DNA of 64,000 nt from DATFCK01 sp963728975 (GTDB lineage Bacteria > Verrucomicrobiota > Verrucomicrobiia > Chthoniobacterales > UBA10450): NCBI GenBank assembly GCA_963728975.1, contig CAVSMF010000002.1, forward strand, positions 1 through 64,000, in the 5' to 3' direction. The notes under the pieces were generated by a model, which was given only the letters and a program-made list of their open reading frames with translations, searched no databases and was not told the origin of the DNA. This document shows positions 21,772 through 29,669 of this stretch, one piece after another; the stretch's first letter is position 1, and every line of letters begins with the position of its first letter. The translations under genes and the position numbers were made by a program.

Positions 21772-22881
21772 ATGGCTATCAATTTACCTACTGAAGTTCC
21801 CCGAAGCAATCCCAAACTGCTTGATCAGGTGCGCGATGTTATTCGGCTCAAGCATTACAGTATTCGGACCGAGCAGGCTTATGTTGATTGGATACGACGG
21901 TTTGTCGAGTTTCATGCGCGCCGGGAGAAGGGAGAATCGCAAGCGGGACGCTCGCGCTACATTTGGCGGCACCCACGCGACATGTCGGAGCCGGAAATTA
22001 CGGAATTCCTGACAGCACTAGCCCGGGATGGACACGTGGCTGCTGCTACCCAGAACCAAGCGCTGAGCGCGTTACTCTTTTTATACAAGGAGGTCCTGAA
22101 ACAGCAGGTTGGCTGGCTCGACACCGTAGAACGAGCTAAGAAGCCGGCCCGGTTGCCGGTGGTGTTGACTCGGGAGGAGGTGCGCAAGGTTTTTGGGCAT
22201 TTGCATGGGACGTATCGGATCATGGCGGGGCTACTTTACGGAAGCGGCCTGCGGTTGATGGAGTGTGTACGTTTGCGGGTGAAGGATGTCGATCTGGCTC
22301 AGCTGCGGATCGTGGTTCGGGACGGAAAAGGCGCCAAGGATCGGATGACAATGATTCCGGTGAGTGTGGCGTCGGCGTTACGGCGACATCTGAAAAAAAT
22401 TCGGATGCAGCACGAAGACGATTTGGAGGCGGGAAATGGGAGTGTTTACCTGCCATTTGCGTTGGAGCGCAAGTATCCAAATGCCGACCGGGAATGGTGC
22501 TGGCAATATGTGTTTCCGTCATCGCGGTTATCGAGGGATCCGCGACGGGCTCAGCCGGAGCAAGCTGACTTTGGCGAGGGCGCCAAAGCCGGCACGCGAG
22601 GGCGCGTGCGCTCCCCGGAATGGCGGCGGCATCATATGGATGAGGGGATGCTGCAAGCGGCGGTAAGAAAAGGGGTGATAGCATCGGGAATCGCCAAGCC
22701 GGCAAGTTGTCATACGTTTCGGCATTCGTTCGCGACGCATTTGTTGGAGAGCGGGTCGGATATCCGGACGGTGCAAGAGTTGTTAGGTCACAAGGACGTC
22801 TCGACCACCATGATCTACACTCATGTGTTGAATCGGCCGGGGATCGGGGTCAGGAGTCCGATGGATGTGGGGCGGTGTTGA
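21772..22881 (+). CDS. intI: Integron integrase IntI (tyrosine recombinase)
   Basis: This site-specific recombinase joins cassettes at attI and attC. The start region PKLLDQVRDVIRLKHYSIRT and YVDWIRRFVEFH are typical of IntI. Catalytic residues are visible: Arg in GSGLRLMECVRLR, Lys in GKGAKDR, HTFRHSFATHLLESG (His, Arg), GHKDVSTTMIYTH (His, Tyr). The IntI-specific extra segment ALERKYPNADREWCWQYVFP is present. An insert of about 22 residues (AQPEQADFGEGAKAGTRGRV, about 22,540-22,610) follows SRDPRR, just before the RHH segment, and is not part of usual IntI. It is 369 aa from the ATG at 21772. A TTG at 21739 is a possible earlier start. It is divergent from the cassette array. Confidence 0.93.
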   Translation: MAINLPTEVPRSNPKLLDQVRDVIRLKHYSIRTEQAYVDWIRRFVEFHARREKGESQAGRSRYIWRHPRDMSEPEITEFLTALARDGHVAAATQNQALSALLFLYKEVLKQQVGWLDTVERAKKPARLPVVLTREEVRKVFGHLHGTYRIMAGLLYGSGLRLMECVRLRVKDVDLAQLRIVVRDGKGAKDRMTMIPVSVASALRRHLKKIRMQHEDDLEAGNGSVYLPFALERKYPNADREWCWQYVFPSSRLSRDPRRAQPEQADFGEGAKAGTRGRVRSPEWRRHHMDEGMLQAAVRKGVIASGIAKPASCHTFRHSFATHLLESGSDIRTVQELLGHKDVSTTMIYTHVLNRPGIGVRSPMDVGRC

Positions 22882-23445
22882 AGCGGACAGCGAAGCAAAG
22901 GAGAAGGTAGAAAGGCCGAACTGTTCAATCGTTACATTGTAAAACGGGTTCGCCCGCGGCGCGGATACGCTTGAACGTTACGATGCGGGCTCGCGGAGCT
23001 CGCCCCTCCACGCTTGGGGGTGGCGTGCGAATCGTTAAAACGTTGAAGCGTTGAAGCGTTGAAGCGTTGAAGCGTTGAAGCGTTGAAGCGTTGAAGCGTA
23101 AAATTGTTAAAACGTTGAAGAAAAGACAGGCGCGGAACGCGGATTTCGGATTTCGGATTGCGGATTGGGGATTTCGGGGAGGACGGAGGGTTACATCGTT
23201 AAATTGTTAAAACAGGTGTTTGGCACAAACACCTCTAGACTATAAGGGGATGGCAAGTTGGAAACATGCCCTACATTGGCAGCGAGATCGCGGCATCTGG
23301 AGATGCTGCCGCACGTGGTCGGGAACGCGTGTTCCATGGAAAATATGGGGAAATTAGGGGGGTATAAGCAAGATAAATTTGAGGGAAATGGCGAAAAATG
23401 CCGGTTTGTAGACGATCGGCTGCGCGCGCCTTGCGCGCGGATGGA
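22882..23445. repeat. Repeat-rich intergenic region after intI
   Basis: No gene is seen. It holds a tandem octamer CGTTGAAG (23041-23098, about seven units), REP-like GCGGAGCTCGCCCCTCC pieces, GCGGATT-type short repeats and a GGCAAGTTGGAAACATGCC hairpin near 23252. Similar pieces recur at 23.7-25.1 kb and near 27 kb. Confidence 0.7.
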
Positions 23446-23544
23446 GGGGAACAGTACTAAGCGCGGGACGCGCTTAGTAAGCACCAAGCCAAGCACCAAG
23501 CACCAAACCCCAATCACCAGGGAATATCTAAGATTCAATATTCA
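23446..23544. repeat. Hairpin repeat R1 (about 99 bp)
   Basis: It begins GGGGAACAGTACTAAGCGC, holds the perfect 9-bp stem ACTAAGCGC/GCGCTTAGT around GGGAC, continues with CACCAAGC-type runs and ends AAGATTCAATATTCA. It is the first of four copies in 1.4 kb. Confidence 0.8.
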
Positions 23545-23583
23545 GGTGTTTGGCACAAACACCTCTACACAGGCGCGGAACGC

Positions 23584-23622
23584 GGATTGCGGATTGCGGA
23601 TTGCGGATTGCGGATTTCGGAT
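23584..23622. repeat. Tandem heptamer GCGGATT repeat
   Basis: Five consecutive GCGGATT units lie between hairpin repeats R1 and R2. A shorter run is found at about 24,930-24,965. Confidence 0.75.
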
Positions 23623-23636
23623 TGGGGAGGACGGAG

Positions 23637-23723
23637 GGGAACAGTGACTAAGCGCGGGACGCGCTTAGTAAGCACCAAGCACCAAACCCCAAGCACCAGG
23701 GAATATCTAAGATTCAATATTCA
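23637..23723. repeat. Hairpin repeat R2
   Basis: It has the same order of parts as R1, with GTGACTAAG instead of GTACTAAG at the left arm. Confidence 0.8.
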
Positions 23724-24099
23724 AAACGTTGAAGTGTAGCGCGGCGTCGCGGAGCTCCGCCCTCCACGTTGGGGGTGGCGTGCGAATCGTTAAAACGTTT
23801 AATCGTTGAAGCGTAAAATTGTTAAGACGTTAAAGAAAAGACAGGCGCGGCGTCGCGGAGCTCCGCCCTCCAGGGGAAGGGGAATTTCGGATTTCGGAAT
23901 GCGGAATGGTGCTTTAAGAACTGTCGCCGCCGGAGGCGCCCCTCCCACATTGGGGAAGCACGTGACGCTTTGCTGACGTGCGGGAGGAATAAGTGGGACG
24001 AGACTAGCTCGTCCCTCCCTGCGAGGGGTTGGGTTGTTGTTAAGTTTGCTTGACGAAATCGGCGGGCGTTGTGAGCTTGGCGTGTCATCAGGGAGAGAC

Positions 24100-24510
24100 A
24101 TGGAGTATACCGACGCACCAACGACCGAAGCGCCGCCGACCGACCCGGACAAGATGTCGTGTCCGTACTGCGGTCAGCTTTTGCCCAAGGAAGCGGAACG
24201 TTGCAATCGATGTGACTGGACGCGGAGCGCGACGGAAACGGTAGAAGGGAAAGCGAGCGACGCGGTGGCGGTGCTATTGAGCATTATTCCGGGGCTGGGT
24301 CATATATATAAAGGGCATAAGGCGCTGGGGCTGCTGATTATGTTTGTGGGGACGCCGATGGCGATAGGGATCGCGGCTTTGACGTTCACGTTTACGGCCG
24401 GGTTTGGCGGGTTGCTGCTTCCGCTGTGGTGGTTCGGGGTGATGTTTCACGTTTATGGGATCGACGATCGGGTGGCGACGCCGACGGAGGACGAAGGGGA
24501 ACAGTACTAA
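24100..24510 (+). CDS. Zinc-ribbon and TM2-like membrane protein
   Basis: This is a 136-aa protein. A short acidic N-terminus is followed by a zinc ribbon CPYCG...CNRCDW (about residues 21-38), then a TM2-like membrane domain with the signature IIPGLGHIYKGHKALGLL and two spans (about 78-100 and 105-120). TM2 proteins are small two-span proteins of mostly unknown role. The ATG at 24100 is preceded by GGGAGAGA. It stands alone in a field of repeats: the last codons and the stop (GEQY) are formed by hairpin repeat R3, so the repeat insertion set the present C-terminus. Confidence 0.85.
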   Translation: MEYTDAPTTEAPPTDPDKMSCPYCGQLLPKEAERCNRCDWTRSATETVEGKASDAVAVLLSIIPGLGHIYKGHKALGLLIMFVGTPMAIGIAALTFTFTAGFGGLLLPLWWFGVMFHVYGIDDRVATPTEDEGEQY

Positions 24511-24582
24511 GCGCGGGACGCGCTTAGTAAGCACCAAGCACCAATCACCAAGCACCAGGGAATATCTAAGATTCAATATTCA
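24496..24582. repeat. Hairpin repeat R3
   Basis: It has the same repeat structure as R1 and overlaps the 3' end and stop codon of the gene at 24100. Confidence 0.8.
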
Positions 24583-24676
24583 AGAGTTGAAAGCGGCGGA
24601 GGGAAAAGTAGAAAGTAGGAGGCGGAGAGCAGGGAGCGGGAATTTCGGATTTCGGATTGGGATTGGGGAGGATGAA

Positions 24677-24771
24677 GGGGAACAGTGACTAAGCGCGGGA
24701 CGCGCTTAGTAGGCACCAAGCACCAGGCACCAATCACCAATCACCAGGGAATATCTAAGATTCAATATTCA
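24677..24771. repeat. Hairpin repeat R4
   Basis: This is the fourth copy. The right arm continues GTAGGCACCAAG instead of GTAAGCACCAAG. It ends TTCAATATTCA next to AACGTTGAA. Confidence 0.8.
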
Positions 24772-25101
24772 AAACGTTGAAAGCGTAGCGCGGCGTCGCG
24801 GAGCTCCGCCCTCCAGGGGGAGGCACGTGACGCTTTGCTGACGTGCGGGGGGAATAAGTGGGACGAGACTAGCTCGTCCCTCCGATAGTTGGAGACAGGT
24901 GCTTGGCGCACACACCTCTACACGGGCGCGGAACGCGGATTGCGGATTGCGGATTTCGGATTGCGGAACGCGGGGACAGACAGCGGGCTCGCGGAGCTCG
25001 CCCCTCCACGGGGAAAGGAATTGCGGATTGCGGAATGATTGAGCGGCGGGGGGATGAATTTTAGCGGCGGTCATAGACCGCCGCTACAAAGAGGGGGGGA
25101 T
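24772..25101. repeat. Repeat-rich intergenic region
   Basis: No gene is seen. It contains a REP-like GCGTCGCGGAGCTCCGCCCTCC unit, a short GCGGATT run, GCTCGCGGAGCTCGCCCC, and a perfect 10-bp hairpin AGCGGCGGTC ATA GACCGCCGCT (25063-25085) just downstream of the epimerase gene, where it could also stop transcription. Confidence 0.65.
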
Positions 25102-26151
25102 TTACAGGAGGGCGGTGTGGATTTCTTCGAGGATTTCGCGGAGACCGTAACGGAATTTCCAATTTGGATAATGTTGCTGAAACTTGCGGACATCGCTGAT
25201 CCACCAGATGTGGTCGCCGATCCGGTTGGTTTCCTCGTAAGACCAGGTTAATTTCCGGCCGCTGATTTCCTGGCAGAGATCGATCGCTTCGAGCATGGAG
25301 CAATTGCTATGGCGGCTGCCGCCGATGTTGTAGACTTCAGCCACGCGCGGCGCGCGAATAAACTCGGCGAACGCTTCGACGAGATCGAAGCTATGGATGT
25401 TGTCGCGGACCTGTTTGCCTTTGTATCCAAAGACCCGGTAGGGCCGGCCGGTAACGGTGCAGATCATCAAATAAGAAAGAAAACCGTGGAGCTCGGTTCC
25501 GGCGTGGGCGGGGCCGGTCAAACATCCGCCGCGGAAGGAGACGGTGGGCATTCCGAAGTAACGACCGAACTCCTGGACCAGGAGATCGGCGGCGGCTTTG
25601 GACGCGCCGAACAGGGAATGTTTTGTATAATCGATGCTCATCGATTCGGAGATACCGGGTTCGTATTCGTGGCCGGGCTCAATTTCCCAGCGTTTGTCGA
25701 GTTCCCGGAGCGGCAAACGGTTAGGGGTATCGCCATAAACCTTGTTGGTGGAAGTGAAGACGAAGGGGGCTTCGGGACAAAACTGCCGCGCGGCTTCCAA
25801 GAGGTTGAGAGTGCCGTTGGCGTTGACGGAGAAATCGGTTTGGGGATCGCGCGCGGCCCAATCGTGGGAGGGCTGGGCGGCGGTATGAACGATGGCGGTG
25901 ATTTTGCCGGCGTTTTTTTTGAATAACGCGTCGATCTGTTCCCGGTTACGGATGTCGATGTTGTGATGTTCGTATTCGGGAAGATTTTTGAGGAGCCGGT
26001 CCCGGGTCCCGCCGGTGGAAGCTTCGGGCCCGAAAAATTTTGCGCGCATATCGTTATCGATTCCGACGACATGAAAGCCGTCGTGGGCGAAACGCCTGGC
26101 GGTTTCAGAGCCAATTAATCCGGCGGAACCGGTTACAATGAGGGTGCGCAT
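25102..26151 (-). CDS. NAD-dependent sugar epimerase, CDP-paratose 2-epimerase-like
   Basis: This is a 349-aa extended short-chain dehydrogenase. The Rossmann motif is TGSAGLIGSETARRF, with VHTAAQPSHDWAARDP, FTSTNKVYGDTPNRLPL and the region DYTKHSLFGASKAAAD, where the usual catalytic YxxxK has Phe in place of Tyr. The end IGDHIWWISDVRKFQQHYPNW is like CDP-tyvelose/paratose 2-epimerases, which act in surface-sugar synthesis. The true substrate is uncertain. The ATG at 26151 sits at the start of the NAD-binding strand (MRTLIVTG). 25 bp separate it from the pgl gene upstream, so they probably form one transcript. Confidence 0.85.
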   Translation of the reverse strand: MRTLIVTGSAGLIGSETARRFAHDGFHVVGIDNDMRAKFFGPEASTGGTRDRLLKNLPEYEHHNIDIRNREQIDALFKKNAGKITAIVHTAAQPSHDWAARDPQTDFSVNANGTLNLLEAARQFCPEAPFVFTSTNKVYGDTPNRLPLRELDKRWEIEPGHEYEPGISESMSIDYTKHSLFGASKAAADLLVQEFGRYFGMPTVSFRGGCLTGPAHAGTELHGFLSYLMICTVTGRPYRVFGYKGKQVRDNIHSFDLVEAFAEFIRAPRVAEVYNIGGSRHSNCSMLEAIDLCQEISGRKLTWSYEETNRIGDHIWWISDVRKFQQHYPNWKFRYGLREILEEIHTALL

Positions 26152-26176
26152 GAGATGCCAAAAGCAGTAGCAACCA

Positions 26177-26821
26177 TCAGGCCGCGGGCTGGCCGATGAT
26201 CCAGGTGAGGGCACCGGCGACGGGCTGGACGCGCGAGGCGGGATATTGGGGATCGCGGGCCAGAACGCGCTCGATCAGCTGGGTGTTCTTGGCCGCGTTT
26301 ACCAGGAAGCAAACATGCCGGGCGTGATTGATGAGAGGGAAAGTGAAGGTCAATCGCCAGGCCTTCAGCTTCGGCACAAAATTCGCGGCGACTCTGCGGT
26401 TTTGTTCTTCGAGCGCGGCGGTCCCGGGAAATAAAGAGGCGGTGTGGCCGTCGTCCCCCAAACCGAGGAGGATCAAGTCATGCCGATAGATGGGTTCTCC
26501 GCGTTGGGTGGCGAGAACGTCGAGGCCGTCCTGATATTCGTCGGCGGCAAGCTGCGGATCAATTTCGCCGCGCATCCGCAGGACCGATTGTTTCGGAACA
26601 TCGGCCGGGCGGAGCAGGCTCTCCTCTGCCATTCGATAATTGCTTTGGTCGTGATCGGGGGCAACGCAACGTTCGTCGCCGAAACTGATGAAGATTTTTT
26701 CCCAGGGGAGATCGTGGCCGGTCCGGGCGAGTTCGGAGTAAACGGGCCGCGGCGTGTTGCCGCCGGAAAGAGCGATCCGGAATTCATCGCGCTCGGCCAG
26801 GGCCTCACGAGCGCGTTCCAA
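26177..26821 (-). CDS. pgl: 6-phosphogluconolactonase
   Basis: It hydrolyses 6-phosphogluconolactone in the oxidative pentose phosphate pathway, in the cytoplasm. Family motifs: RIALSGGNTPRPVYSEL, FISFGDERCVAPDHDQSNY, LLGLGDDGHTASLFPGT and LTFTFPLINHARHVCFLV. The product is 214 aa from a TTG at 26821. The family usually has about 20 more N-terminal residues, and the frame is open upstream (FPNDAAHFILERAREALAER) to a stop near 26890 without an ATG or GTG. So the start is uncertain, or the 5' end was damaged near the octamer repeat at 26926. Confidence 0.88.
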   Translation of the reverse strand: MERAREALAERDEFRIALSGGNTPRPVYSELARTGHDLPWEKIFISFGDERCVAPDHDQSNYRMAEESLLRPADVPKQSVLRMRGEIDPQLAADEYQDGLDVLATQRGEPIYRHDLILLGLGDDGHTASLFPGTAALEEQNRRVAANFVPKLKAWRLTFTFPLINHARHVCFLVNAAKNTQLIERVLARDPQYPASRVQPVAGALTWIIGQPAA

Positions 26822-26925
26822 GATGAAATGGGCGGCGTCGTTCGGGAAGGTGGTGGTGCGAACGATGGAGTGGAGACATGGGGGGAGGTCAGGTTATTGG
26901 GGAAGGAAGCGGTGAAGCGTTAAAA

Positions 26926-27010
26926 CGTTGAAGCGTTGAAGCGTTGAAGCGTTGAAGCGTTGAAGCGTTGAAGCGTTGAAGCGTTGAAGCGTTGAAGCGT
27001 TGAAGCGTTG
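26926..27010. repeat. Tandem octamer CGTTGAAG repeat, about 10.6 units
   Basis: This is the same octamer as at 23041-23098. It ends CGTTGCAACGTTACATTG. Unit number often varies in such arrays. Confidence 0.85.
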
Positions 27011-27127
27011 CAACGTTACATTGTTACATTGTTAAAACGGGTGTTGGGGAAGGAACAGACGGTCGCGGCGCGGAGGCCCCTCCCACATTGGGGGGAATGG
27101 TAAGTTGGAAACTTGCGCTACTTTATT

Positions 27128-27598
27128 CTAGATGGCGCAGTGGGATTGGCCGCGTTTTTTGAGGTATTGCTGATGATATTCTTCCGCCGGCCAGAACTTC
27201 TGGGCGGGTTCAATTTGGGTGACCACCGGGCGGGAAAGACGGGCCTGGATTTTTTCCCGTGAGGCTTCGGCGGCCGCCTTTTGCTCGGGGGAATGGTAAA
27301 AAATCACCGAGCGATATTGAGTTCCGACATCGGGGCCCTGGCGGTTGAGCGTGGTCGGGTTATGGCTGGACCAAAAAACGTCAAGCAACCGCCCGTAGCC
27401 GACCTGGGCGGGATCGAATATTACCTGGACGACTTCAGCGTGGCCGGTTTCGTCGGTGCAAACATCTTCGTAACTGGGGTTATCCTTGGTCCCGCCGGCG
27501 TAGCCGACGGCGGTCGAAACCACACCGGTCAAAGTCCGAAATGTCTCTTCGACTCCCCAAAAACAACCGGCCCCAAAAGTAGCTTTTTGCGTTTCCAT
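27128..27598 (-). CDS. msrA: Peptide methionine (S)-S-oxide reductase MsrA
   Basis: It reduces methionine-S-sulfoxide in proteins and free form. It is 156 aa. The catalytic motif GAGCFWG lies at residues 9-15 (Cys at 12), followed by YAGGTKDNPSYEDVCTDETG, VIFDPAQVGY and QGPDVGTQYRSVIFYHS. It ends GQSHCAI, whose cysteine may be the resolving one. It is cytosolic (no signal peptide). It has normal length for a minimal MsrA and stands alone between repeat DNA and the oppositely read sulfotransferase gene. Confidence 0.95.
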   Translation of the reverse strand: METQKATFGAGCFWGVEETFRTLTGVVSTAVGYAGGTKDNPSYEDVCTDETGHAEVVQVIFDPAQVGYGRLLDVFWSSHNPTTLNRQGPDVGTQYRSVIFYHSPEQKAAAEASREKIQARLSRPVVTQIEPAQKFWPAEEYHQQYLKKRGQSHCAI

Positions 27599-27704
27599 AA
27601 CGGATGATGGAACGATTGGGGGCGGTGCGCAAGGGGGCGGCCGGACGTTAACCTCGATCGCGCGATCAGGCGTTCTCTACGGCGAAGTCCTGTGATACGC
27701 AACA

Positions 27705-27800
27705 CCGCCCACAGGGCGGTGGCTACATCGGAAGCGCCTCGGCGATGCGGCCCCAACCGGCACTGCCCACAGGGCGGTGGCTACATCGGTGGCTACATCG
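27705..27800. repeat. Two copies of a hairpin repeat CCGCCCACAGGGCGG
   Basis: Each copy is a hairpin (CGCCC/GGGCG around ACA) followed by TGGCTACATCGG. The second copy lacks the first C pair and has the tail repeated. They lie upstream of the sulfotransferase gene. Confidence 0.65.
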
Positions 27801-27820
27801 ACTGTCACGTAGGAAAAACG

Positions 27821-29161
27821 ATGACGTTAGGTTCAGACTTGCACGCAAAGGAATTCCGGAAAACGATCTCTTCATCGATGGAAACATCCACCACTTTCGA
27901 ACTGAGCCGGTCGCCTTTGCCGGTGCGGCTGGCCAACCGAATTGCAGGGTTCCTGGAAAATGGCGGAGTGGCCTTATCCAGGCCGAGCGCGCCGGACTTG
28001 ATCCGGGCAGCCAAACGCCGTTGCGGGCTGGACGATTTCGGTGACGGGAGATTTTTCGAACCGCTCTCGCGTTTATTGGAGTCCTGCCGGCGGGAAGCGG
28101 AGCTAAATTTTATTGGCAAACTTGCGCTGCGGTCGGATCTGATCCGGATCTTATCGAATCGGCTATTGCTGCAACGGGACCGGAAAAACAATCCAGGTAT
28201 TGGGCGCCAGGAAATTCGGCAGCCGCTTTTCATTGTTGGGTTGCCCCGGAGCGGGACGACGCTTTTGCACACGTTGCTGGCGACCGATCCGGGGCATCAA
28301 GCGCCTCTGACCTGGGAAGTGATGTTTCCTTGCCTGCCGGCGGGAAAGGATGAGCGGACCCAAATCCGGCAGGTGGAGCGGAGCCTATCTTTTTTGCGAT
28401 GGCTGGCGCCGAAGTTCCGGCAAGTGCACGCTCTGGGGGCGGAGCTGCCCCAGGAATGCGTGGGTCTGATGGGGCTAAGCATGATGAGCGACCAATTCGA
28501 CACCATGTACCGGGTTCCTTTCTACCGGTCGTGGTTGTTGAAACAAAATCTGCTGCCGGCCTATCAATGGCACCGGCAGTTTTTGCAACATTTGCAGGAG
28601 GGGCGCGGGGGGCGGCGGTGGGTCCTGAAGGCGCCGGTGCACATGTTCGCGCTGCCGACGTTGCTTTCGGTTTATCCCGATGCGATTTTCGTGCAAGCGC
28701 ATCGCGATCCGTTACAGGCGATCACATCAGTCTCAAGTCTGGTGGCGATATTGCGCAGCGTTTTTAGCGACAGAGTCAATCCGGTGGAAGTGGGGCGGGA
28801 CGCCTTGGAATATTGGTCGGCGACGACGGCGGCTTTCCTGGCCGAACGGGAGCGGCTGCCGGTCAATCGGATTTACGATCTGGATTATCGCGAAATCCGG
28901 CGCGACCCGATCGCGGCAGTGGAACGGCTCTATGCGCATTTCGGCTGGGAATTATCGAGCGGGGCGGCGGAGCGGATGCGGGCGGTGCTGGCGAATCAGC
29001 CGCGGGAACAGAACGGTTTTCATCGGTATGAGGCGTCGCAATTTGGGTTGAAGCCAGGCGAAGTGGCGGAACGTTTTGCCCGCTACATTGAGCGCTTTGG
29101 GTTGTCGGCGAGCGGCGGCCACAGACCGCGGGAAGTCCAAACGCCGCTGGCGACCCTGTGA
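27821..29161 (+). CDS. Sulfotransferase family protein
   Basis: This is a 446-aa protein of the PAPS-dependent sulfotransferase type. The 5'-phosphosulfate loop is PLFIVGLPRSGTTLLHTLLA (about residues 130-150). RRWVLKAPVHMFALPTLLSV and FVQAHRDPLQAITSVSSLVA (3'-phosphate binding) follow, with the C-terminal PREQNGFHRYEASQFGL. The acceptor is unknown, possibly a lipid or sugar given the lipid-type genes downstream. The ATG at 27821 has AGGA six bases upstream. A frame open further upstream runs through the hairpin repeats and is not used. Confidence 0.83.
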   Translation: MTLGSDLHAKEFRKTISSSMETSTTFELSRSPLPVRLANRIAGFLENGGVALSRPSAPDLIRAAKRRCGLDDFGDGRFFEPLSRLLESCRREAELNFIGKLALRSDLIRILSNRLLLQRDRKNNPGIGRQEIRQPLFIVGLPRSGTTLLHTLLATDPGHQAPLTWEVMFPCLPAGKDERTQIRQVERSLSFLRWLAPKFRQVHALGAELPQECVGLMGLSMMSDQFDTMYRVPFYRSWLLKQNLLPAYQWHRQFLQHLQEGRGGRRWVLKAPVHMFALPTLLSVYPDAIFVQAHRDPLQAITSVSSLVAILRSVFSDRVNPVEVGRDALEYWSATTAAFLAERERLPVNRIYDLDYREIRRDPIAAVERLYAHFGWELSSGAAERMRAVLANQPREQNGFHRYEASQFGLKPGEVAERFARYIERFGLSASGGHRPREVQTPLATL

Positions 29162-29338
29162 TAACTGCCCGCGGATTTTCGAATTTTGATTTTCGATTTT
29201 CGCGAGGCGGGAGACGTTAGATCGTTAAAGGAGAACCATCCGGCAACATGCCGGATGGAGCGGGCAACATGCCCGCGGTCCCCGATCCAGGGCGGGCCTC
29301 GCGACCGGGATCTTGAGTTGCCGGATCCGCGGCCTTGA
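29162..29338. repeat. Intergenic region with two stacked hairpins
   Basis: CATCCGGCA ACA TGCCGGATG (29237-29257, 9-bp stem) is followed directly by GCGGGCA ACA TGCCCGC (29260-29276, 7-bp stem). Both have the same loop and the same GGCAACATGCC centre. There is no T-run behind them, so they look like REP units rather than a terminator. Confidence 0.6.
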
Positions 29339-29665
29339 ATGAAGCTGGGCCCGATGCAATTCGAAGCCGGCTGCGTCATCGGCGCTGATCATCCCAGTTT
29401 GCCCGGACATTTCCCAAACGCGCCGATCGTGCCGGGGGTTGTTATTCTCGACGAAATTTTCTCGGCTTTAGCGGGGTGGCGCAAGGACTGCGAAGTCGTG
29501 ATGATCCGAGCGGTGAAGTTTCTGGCGCCGTTAAAACCGGGGCAACGGTTTACGATTGGATTATGGGCGGCGGAGGATAGGGAGGGCGAGGTCGATTTTT
29601 GCTGTCGGGTCGGCGAGCTCATGATAGTTGAAGGCAGGCTTCAGATCCGTTGCCGAACCGAGTGA
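29339..29665 (+). CDS. FabA/FabZ-like hotdog dehydratase (ApeI-like)
   Basis: This is a 108-aa single hotdog domain with HPSLPGHFPNAPIVPGVVILD, the FabZ-type active-site stretch (His in PGHFP) and a glutamate later in DEIFSAL. The family dehydrates 3-hydroxyacyl-ACP, and ApeI-type members serve aryl polyene synthesis. It is the first gene of a tightly packed block (29339-32308) with a methyltransferase, an acyltransferase and a second hotdog protein. The ketosynthase and carrier protein needed for a complete pathway are not in the window. Confidence 0.8.
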   Translation: MKLGPMQFEAGCVIGADHPSLPGHFPNAPIVPGVVILDEIFSALAGWRKDCEVVMIRAVKFLAPLKPGQRFTIGLWAAEDREGEVDFCCRVGELMIVEGRLQIRCRTE

Positions 29666-29669
29666 ACTT

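Noticed and set aside
21772..22881. XerC/D-type chromosome dimer recombinase
   Set aside because: The IntI-specific extra segment (ALERKYPNADREWCWQYVFP) and the adjacent attC array identify it as an integron integrase.
23041..23098. CRISPR-like array
   Set aside because: The octamer units are directly tandem with no spacers, and no cas gene is near.
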